From Zoogloea oryzae (lineage in GTDB: Bacteria > Pseudomonadota > Gammaproteobacteria > Burkholderiales > Rhodocyclaceae), in assembly GCF_030161255.1 (NCBI RefSeq), contig NZ_BSPX01000013.1, positions 5,555-69,554 on the forward strand: 64,000 nucleotides of DNA, written 5' to 3'. The translations under genes and the position numbers were made by a program. Shown here piece after piece: positions 59,332 to 64,000 of the stretch (position 1 is its first letter; each line of letters begins with the position of its first letter). The notes beneath the pieces were generated by a model. That model saw nothing but the letters and a program-made list of their open reading frames with translations, had not been told where the DNA came from and ran no database searches.

Positions 59332-62300
59332 TTAGGCTGCAGCCAGGGCGTACTGCTGCTCTTCGTAGAGCTGGCTGAGCTGGCCGAGGGCGGCCACGGC
59401 GTTGTCGCTGACGGTCACCGCCACCGAGGCGCCAGCCACGTCACCGGCAGCCGCGGGGACACCGAGGACGCTGTCGAGGCTGACATCGGTGCTCAGCAGG
59501 TCGGCCATGGACGGCAGGGAACCGCCGGCCTGGGCCACTTCGGTGGCATCGACGTTGAAATACACGTCGGTCATGTCCACCGACTTGCCGTCGGCCAGGG
59601 TCGCAGCACTGCGTTCGAGGTGCAGGTTGCCCTGCTCATCGACCGCGGGCAGTGCGAAGTACGACACCTTGAGGCTGGCAACACCGGCCTCGGTCAGGCT
59701 CATCAGCTCGCCGGCATCGGTCTGCTGGTTGCCATTGGCGTCGCGCCAGACCGTCAGATTGGCGAACTGGGCATCGTTGGCATCGACCACGCCGTCGCCG
59801 TTGCTGTCGAAGGACGCCAGCTTGGCGAAGCCCTGGCCGGCGCCGTTGCCGCCGAACAGTTCGTGGATGTTGTCGATCTTGCCGTTGCCGTTGGTGTCGA
59901 TCGCCAGGAAGGCGTCGCCGCTGGACAGCCAGCCGGATTGGATGGCCGAACCGTTGCCGATCAGGTCAAACGTGCCGTTGGTGTTTTCGCGGGCCACGGT
60001 CTGGATGCCGTTGCCGTCCAGGTCGATCACGATCGGGCAGATGCCGCCGTCACGGCTGCTGTCGTACTGACCGGAGACCAGGGTGAACTTGTCGGTGTTG
60101 CCCTGGTTGTAGTACGTCGAGGACACACGGGCGACATCGCTGTCGGTCGTGTCGTAGGCGTTGCTGCCGACGTCCTTCGTGGTCCACTGGTAGCCAGAGG
60201 AGGACACGTTCTGGGTCTTGGCGTTGCCGAACCAGTCGTAGTACCCGGTGTAGTAGTAGGCGTTGGTCTTGTCGAACGACAGGCTGTACTGGCCCGGATC
60301 CAGGTTGGTGAACTTGTAGTTACCAGCCGAATCCGTGCAGGTGGTGGCGATCACCGCGCCGGCGCTGTTGAGCAGCTTGACGGTGACGTTGGCCACGCCG
60401 CATTCGCCGCTGTCCTGGATGCCGTCGTTGTCGCTGTCCAGCCAGACCTTGTCGCCAACGCTGGCCTTGCGGTACAGGCCCGCGTCCACCTTCAGGAGGG
60501 ACTGGCCCGCCGCGAGGTCGATGGTGCCGGTGTAGCCCGAGCTGTTGATGGCGCTGTCGGTGCCGTTCCAGCCGGCCTGATCCTGCTTGGTGACGTAGTA
60601 GCCGGTCGGGGCCACCACCTGCACCTTGTACTGACCAGCCGCGAGGTTGCTGAACAGGTAGTTGCCGTAGGCGTCGGTCGTGGCGGTGGCCACCACGGAG
60701 CCGGCGCTGTTGAGCAGCTTGACGGTCACGCCCTTGACGCCCGCTTCACCGGAATCCTGGATGCCGTTGAAGTTCTTGTCTTCCCACACCCGGTCGCCGA
60801 TGCTGGCCGTGGCGGCGCTCGGCTTGTAGAAGCCGGCATCGACGGTCAGGTTGTTGCTGCCCTGGGTCAGGGTGTAGAGCCCGGTGGTGCCGGTCGAGTC
60901 GATGTCACTGTCGGTGGCATCGTTGCCGCCAGCATCCTTGGAGGTGATGGCGTAGCCGTTGGGGGTGACGACCTGGATCTTGTAGTCGCCCGCAGCCAGC
61001 TTCTCGAACAGGTAGCTGCCGTTCGCGTCGGTGGTGGTCGTGGCGATCACCGAGCCGGCGCCGTTGAGCAGCTTGACGGTCACGCCGGAGATGCCGGCTT
61101 CGCCCGCATCCTGCACGCCGTTCATGTTGGCGTCGTTCCACACCTTGTCGCCGATGGAGACGTCGGTCGCGCAGAAGGCGTTCGGGGTGCTGACCACGAC
61201 TTGCTGGATCTTGAAGTAGTCGTCGGTCTCGCCCGGATTGGCCGCGACGATCAGCACGTTGCCTGCCACGCCGCCGGCATTGAGCTCGGCCCAGCGGGCA
61301 GAGGTCAGGGTGCTGGCGCTCACCTCGGTGAAGCCCATGCTGGTGAGCACGGCGTCGCTGAGGGTGATGTGGCTGTCGAAGGCGCCATTGACGGTGCCGA
61401 CCCACACCTTGGCATCGCTGTCGCCGACCACGTAGCCCAGGTAAGCCTTGTCCACCACCACGGTCTGGGAGAACTCGAACAGCACGTAGTTGTCGCGGGT
61501 GCCGTTGTTGTCCACCGTGTGGGTGCTGCCGGAGCCGGTGCCTTCGCTGCTGTCGGTCACACCCAGGCCACCGCCGTAGGCGCCGAGGTAGGCCTTGGCC
61601 CACGCACCGGTCGCCTTGTCACGGCTGAAGGCGCTGGCGTTCACCGAGATGCCGTTGTTGCTGTAGCACAGGAGGTTGCCATCGGTGCCGTCGGTCGCGG
61701 TGTTGCCGGTGAAGTCGAAGGTGGCGGTAACCGCCTTCACGGTCAGGCCGGCGTCCCAGGTCAGGTCGTTCTCACCGGATTCCAGAACGGTCTGGATGGT
61801 GGTGCCGACCGTGCCGCCGCCGTTGATGGTGACCAGACTGACGTTGTCGATGATGCCGCCAACGCTGTCGTCGTCGCCGGATTGCTCACGGAACTCCAGG
61901 CGGCTACTGGCATCGGCCGCAGTCACGGTGAAGGTGTACTTGGTGAGCGCGGTGGAGGTCGGATCGATGGTGGCGATCTTCACCCCTTCCCAGAACACTT
62001 CCACGGTGTTGGTGGAAGCGGCGTAGCCGGCACGCTGGGCCACATCGACGGAGAGCTGGTAGCTCTGGCCGGCGACGGTGGTGACATCCTGGTAGAAGCC
62101 GGTGACGGTGCCGGTGCAGTTGGCATCGAGCTCGGCCACCATGGCGCCGGTCACGGCGGAGACGCCGTAGGCACCTGCGGTGTTGATCTCGATGGAATCC
62201 CCGTAACCGCACCAGCCGGTGGTGCCGTTCTCGAAGCTGCCATTGACGATCAGGTTGGTGGTGCCCAGCACGGTGCCGGCACCGACATCGGAGTCGATCG

Positions 62301-64000
62301 CATCATTGGTACCCACATCCTTGGTCGTGAAGGTGTAGCCGGCGGGGGCCACGAACTGCACGGAGTAGGTGCCCGGCATCAGGTCCTTGAAGACGTAGTT
62401 GCCGTTGATGTCGGTCAGGGTGGTGGCGACCACGTTGCCGCTGGCGTCCAGCAGCTTGACGGTGATGCCCGGCACACCCGCTTCGCCCGCATCCTGCAGA
62501 CCGTTGTTGTTGCAGTCGGCCCACACCTTGTCGCCGATGGAAGCCTTCTGGTACAGGCCCGCATCCCACGACAGGTCGTTCTCGTTGGCCGAGAGGGTCG
62601 TCGTGATGGTCTTGCCGGTGGTCGGATCGAAGTCGCTGTCGGTGGCGTCGTTGCCGCCCTGGTCCTTGGCGCTGATGAAGTAGCCGGTCGGCGCCACCAC
62701 CTGGGCCGAGTAGTCACCCGGGGTCAGGTTGTTGAACAGGTAGTTGCCGTTGGCGTCGGTGGTGGTGGTCGCGACCACGGAACCGGCGCTGTTGAGCAGC
62801 TTCACGGTGACGCCGGAGAGACCGGCTTCGCCCGCGTCCTGAACACCGTTGGCGTTCTTGTCCAGCCACACCTTGTCGCCGTAGGAGGCGGTCGGCGCAA
62901 CCAGGCCAGCGTCCCAGCTCAGGTCGTTTTCACCGGAGTCGAGGGTCGTCAGCACGGTCTTGCCGGTGGTGGCATCCACGTCGCTGTCGGTCAGGTCGGT
63001 GGCGGCGGCGGCATCCTTCGTGGTGAAGGTGTAGCCAGCCGGTGCAACAACCTGGACGGCGTAGCTGCCCGGGGTGAGGTTGCTGAACAGGTAGTTGCCG
63101 TTGGCGTCGGTGGTGGCGGTCGCAACCACAGAGCCGGCGGCGTTGAGCAGCTTCACGGTCACGCCCGAAACGCCGGCTTCGCCTGCGTCCTGCACGCCGT
63201 TCTTGTTGCTGTCGAGCCAGACCTTGTCACCCAGCGAGGCGGTCTTGTAGATGCCCGCATCCCAGGAGAGGTCGGTTTCGCCGGCGCTGAGGGTGGTGTT
63301 GATGGTCTTGCCGGTGGTCGGATCGATGTCGCTGTCGGTGGCGTCGTTGCCCCCCTGATCCTTGCCGGTCACCACGTAGCCAGCCGGCGCCGTCACCTGG
63401 ATCGCGTAGTCGCCCGGGGCGAGGCTGCTGAACAGGTAGTTGCCGTTGGCGTCGGTGGCGGTGGTGGATACCACGTTGCCGGTGCTGTCCAGCAGCTTCA
63501 CGGTCACGCCGGAGACACCGGCTTCGCCCGCGTCCTGCACGCCGTTGGCGTTGGTGTCGAGCCACACCTTGTCACCGATGGCGGCGGTGCGCTCATCGAC
63601 GAAGTCGTTGCCGGTGCTGGACTGGCCCGGGGTCAGCGTCACGGAGATGCTGTTCGGGTTGCCGCCATCCTTGTCGGATACGTCGATGTAGCCGGTCTTG
63701 TTGGTCTCGACCACGTTGTACGAACCCGCCGGCACGTTCGTGAAGACATAGTTGCCATTCACGTCGGTGGTGGTGGTCGCGATGATGGCGCCAGTGGTCG
63801 GGTTGACCAGGGCAACAGTCACGCCGGCAATGGGGGCATCGCCAGTGTTGTTGTTGTCCAGATCCTCACGCACGGTGCCGCTGATGTTGCCGGTGTTGGC
63901 CACGATGCCGGCGTCCCAGCTGCGGTCGGACTCGCCGGAGTCGAGCACGGTCTGGATGGTCTTGCCGGTGGTGGTGTCGGCGTCGCTGTCGGCGCTGTCG
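59332..64000 (-). CDS. Giant SdrD/Cna-B-repeat surface protein, C-terminal part
   Basis: The frame runs through the right edge, so the N-terminus is missing; about 1555 residues are visible. After a Cna-B-like domain come repeated SdrD_B units of 114-118 residues (pattern GDKVWLDxNxNGVQDAGEAGVSGVTVKLL...GNYLFxNLxPGxY, cited in part). Two unrelated beta-sandwich segments interrupt the array, one beginning NLIVNGSFENG and one beginning TATFDFTGN. The final ~230 residues are calcium-loop-rich (IDLDGNGIQT; DTNGNGKIDNIHELFGG; DSNGDGVVDANDAQF; DANGNQQTDAGEL) and end without PEP-CTERM or LPXTG signals, suggesting type I or type V-like export. Probably an adhesin; ligand unknown. Confidence 0.85.
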   Translation of the reverse strand, partial: DSADSDADTTTGKTIQTVLDSGESDRSWDAGIVANTGNISGTVREDLDNNNTGDAPIAGVTVALVNPTTGAIIATTTTDVNGNYVFTNVPAGSYNVVETNKTGYIDVSDKDGGNPNSISVTLTPGQSSTGNDFVDERTAAIGDKVWLDTNANGVQDAGEAGVSGVTVKLLDSTGNVVSTTATDANGNYLFSSLAPGDYAIQVTAPAGYVVTGKDQGGNDATDSDIDPTTGKTINTTLSAGETDLSWDAGIYKTASLGDKVWLDSNKNGVQDAGEAGVSGVTVKLLNAAGSVVATATTDANGNYLFSNLTPGSYAVQVVAPAGYTFTTKDAAAATDLTDSDVDATTGKTVLTTLDSGENDLSWDAGLVAPTASYGDKVWLDKNANGVQDAGEAGLSGVTVKLLNSAGSVVATTTTDANGNYLFNNLTPGDYSAQVVAPTGYFISAKDQGGNDATDSDFDPTTGKTITTTLSANENDLSWDAGLYQKASIGDKVWADCNNNGLQDAGEAGVPGITVKLLDASGNVVATTLTDINGNYVFKDLMPGTYSVQFVAPAGYTFTTKDVGTNDAIDSDVGAGTVLGTTNLIVNGSFENGTTGWCGYGDSIEINTAGAYGVSAVTGAMVAELDANCTGTVTGFYQDVTTVAGQSYQLSVDVAQRAGYAASTNTVEVFWEGVKIATIDPTSTALTKYTFTVTAADASSRLEFREQSGDDDSVGGIIDNVSLVTINGGGTVGTTIQTVLESGENDLTWDAGLTVKAVTATFDFTGNTATDGTDGNLLCYSNNGISVNASAFSRDKATGAWAKAYLGAYGGGLGVTDSSEGTGSGSTHTVDNNGTRDNYVLFEFSQTVVVDKAYLGYVVGDSDAKVWVGTVNGAFDSHITLSDAVLTSMGFTEVSASTLTSARWAELNAGGVAGNVLIVAANPGETDDYFKIQQVVVSTPNAFCATDVSIGDKVWNDANMNGVQDAGEAGISGVTVKLLNGAGSVIATTTTDANGSYLFEKLAAGDYKIQVVTPNGYAITSKDAGGNDATDSDIDSTGTTGLYTLTQGSNNLTVDAGFYKPSAATASIGDRVWEDKNFNGIQDSGEAGVKGVTVKLLNSAGSVVATATTDAYGNYLFSNLAAGQYKVQVVAPTGYYVTKQDQAGWNGTDSAINSSGYTGTIDLAAGQSLLKVDAGLYRKASVGDKVWLDSDNDGIQDSGECGVANVTVKLLNSAGAVIATTCTDSAGNYKFTNLDPGQYSLSFDKTNAYYYTGYYDWFGNAKTQNVSSSGYQWTTKDVGSNAYDTTDSDVARVSSTYYNQGNTDKFTLVSGQYDSSRDGGICPIVIDLDGNGIQTVARENTNGTFDLIGNGSAIQSGWLSSGDAFLAIDTNGNGKIDNIHELFGGNGAGQGFAKLASFDSNGDGVVDANDAQFANLTVWRDANGNQQTDAGELMSLTEAGVASLKVSYFALPAVDEQGNLHLERSAATLADGKSVDMTDVYFNVDATEVAQAGGSLPSMADLLSTDVSLDSVLGVPAAAGDVAGASVAVTVSDNAVAALGQLSQLYEEQQYALAAA
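60034..63582 (-). repeat. Tandem SdrD_B repeat units within the surface protein
   Basis: Seven SdrD_B units read on the minus strand at 63582-63241, 63240-62890, 62889-62545, 62544-61735 (interrupted), 61161-60808, 60807-60466 and 60465-60034 (extended). Each starts A-S-x-G-D-x-V-W and carries a D-x-N-x-N-G calcium-type loop. The fourth unit contains a ~149-residue insert (about 62256-61810) between its DSDVGAG and TIQTVLESGENDLTWDAG parts. A separate ~190-residue domain (61734-61162) follows it. Protein-level repeats, diverged at DNA level; not a CRISPR. Confidence 0.85.

Noticed and set aside
60034..63582. CRISPR-like periodic repeats
   Set aside because: Spacing is ~345 bases in one reading frame, repeats are diverged at DNA level and encode SdrD_B protein domains.

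Overview
The window is GC-rich chromosomal DNA (roughly two thirds G+C by eye). Its gene content fits a motile, metabolically versatile betaproteobacterium, most likely Rhodocyclales (Zoogloea/Thauera/Azoarcus relatives). This is inferred from gene families only: there is no rRNA gene here. Supporting content is nitrate assimilation under NtrC/sigma-54 and NasT, Calvin-cycle genes, a PEP-CTERM protein, a polyphosphate:AMP phosphotransferase and polar-type flagellar genes. No tRNA, rRNA, CRISPR array, insertion sequence or phage gene was seen.

Layout. 1-1.1 kb: visibly AT-richer DNA with a cut-off membrane protein and an unrecognised 262-residue protein. 1.4-5.5 kb (minus strand): nitrate ABC transporter nrtA-nrtB-nrtD and the antiterminator nasT. 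The nrtA leader carries, in order, an NtrC site, an IHF site, a -24/-12 promoter, an ANTAR hairpin and an intrinsic terminator. 5.6-11.6 kb: a signalling operon of a CHASE/PAS histidine kinase, a receiver-HATPase (anti-sigma kinase-like) and a receiver-PAS-PP2C phosphatase. 11.6-16.2 kb: an RND efflux operon with a DUF2892 membrane protein, under a perfect 15-bp dyad. 16.2-20.7 kb: a second receiver-HATPase protein, a CbiX-type chelatase, an M23 peptidase, TcdA, a HAD phosphatase and a secreted unknown.

20.8-33.9 kb: a tightly overlapped sugar operon. RfbF-RfbG-RfbH make a CDP-3,6-dideoxyhexose precursor. They are followed by a C-methyltransferase-like protein, a YerE-like TPP enzyme, an FkbM methyltransferase, a NeuB-family synthase, an SDR and a 1207-residue multi-domain glycosyltransferase. 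34.2-39.3 kb: flagellin (sigma-28 promoter), flaG, fliD (sigma-54 promoter), fliS, fliT, a fliK-like gene and an FlhB-tail homologue. The glycosyltransferase operon abuts fliC, so the sugar may decorate flagellin rather than, or as well as, LPS.

39.3-45.0 kb (minus): yggX, a GGDEF protein, argA, pap and rsmE. 45.1-47.4 kb (plus): a thioredoxin-fold protein, an inositol-monophosphatase-family protein and phosphoribulokinase, the last behind a good -24/-12 element. 47.5-50.7 kb (minus): a lipoprotein with a PDZ-like segment paired with a MORN-repeat protein. 50.8-55.2 kb (plus): tkt, gap and pgk, which with phosphoribulokinase give a split Calvin/central-carbon cluster without RuBisCO in view. 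55.4-64 kb: a PilJ-type GGDEF protein, a secreted TPR protein, a PEP-CTERM protein and the C-terminal 1.5 kresidues of a large SdrD/Cna-B-repeat surface protein that runs off the right edge.
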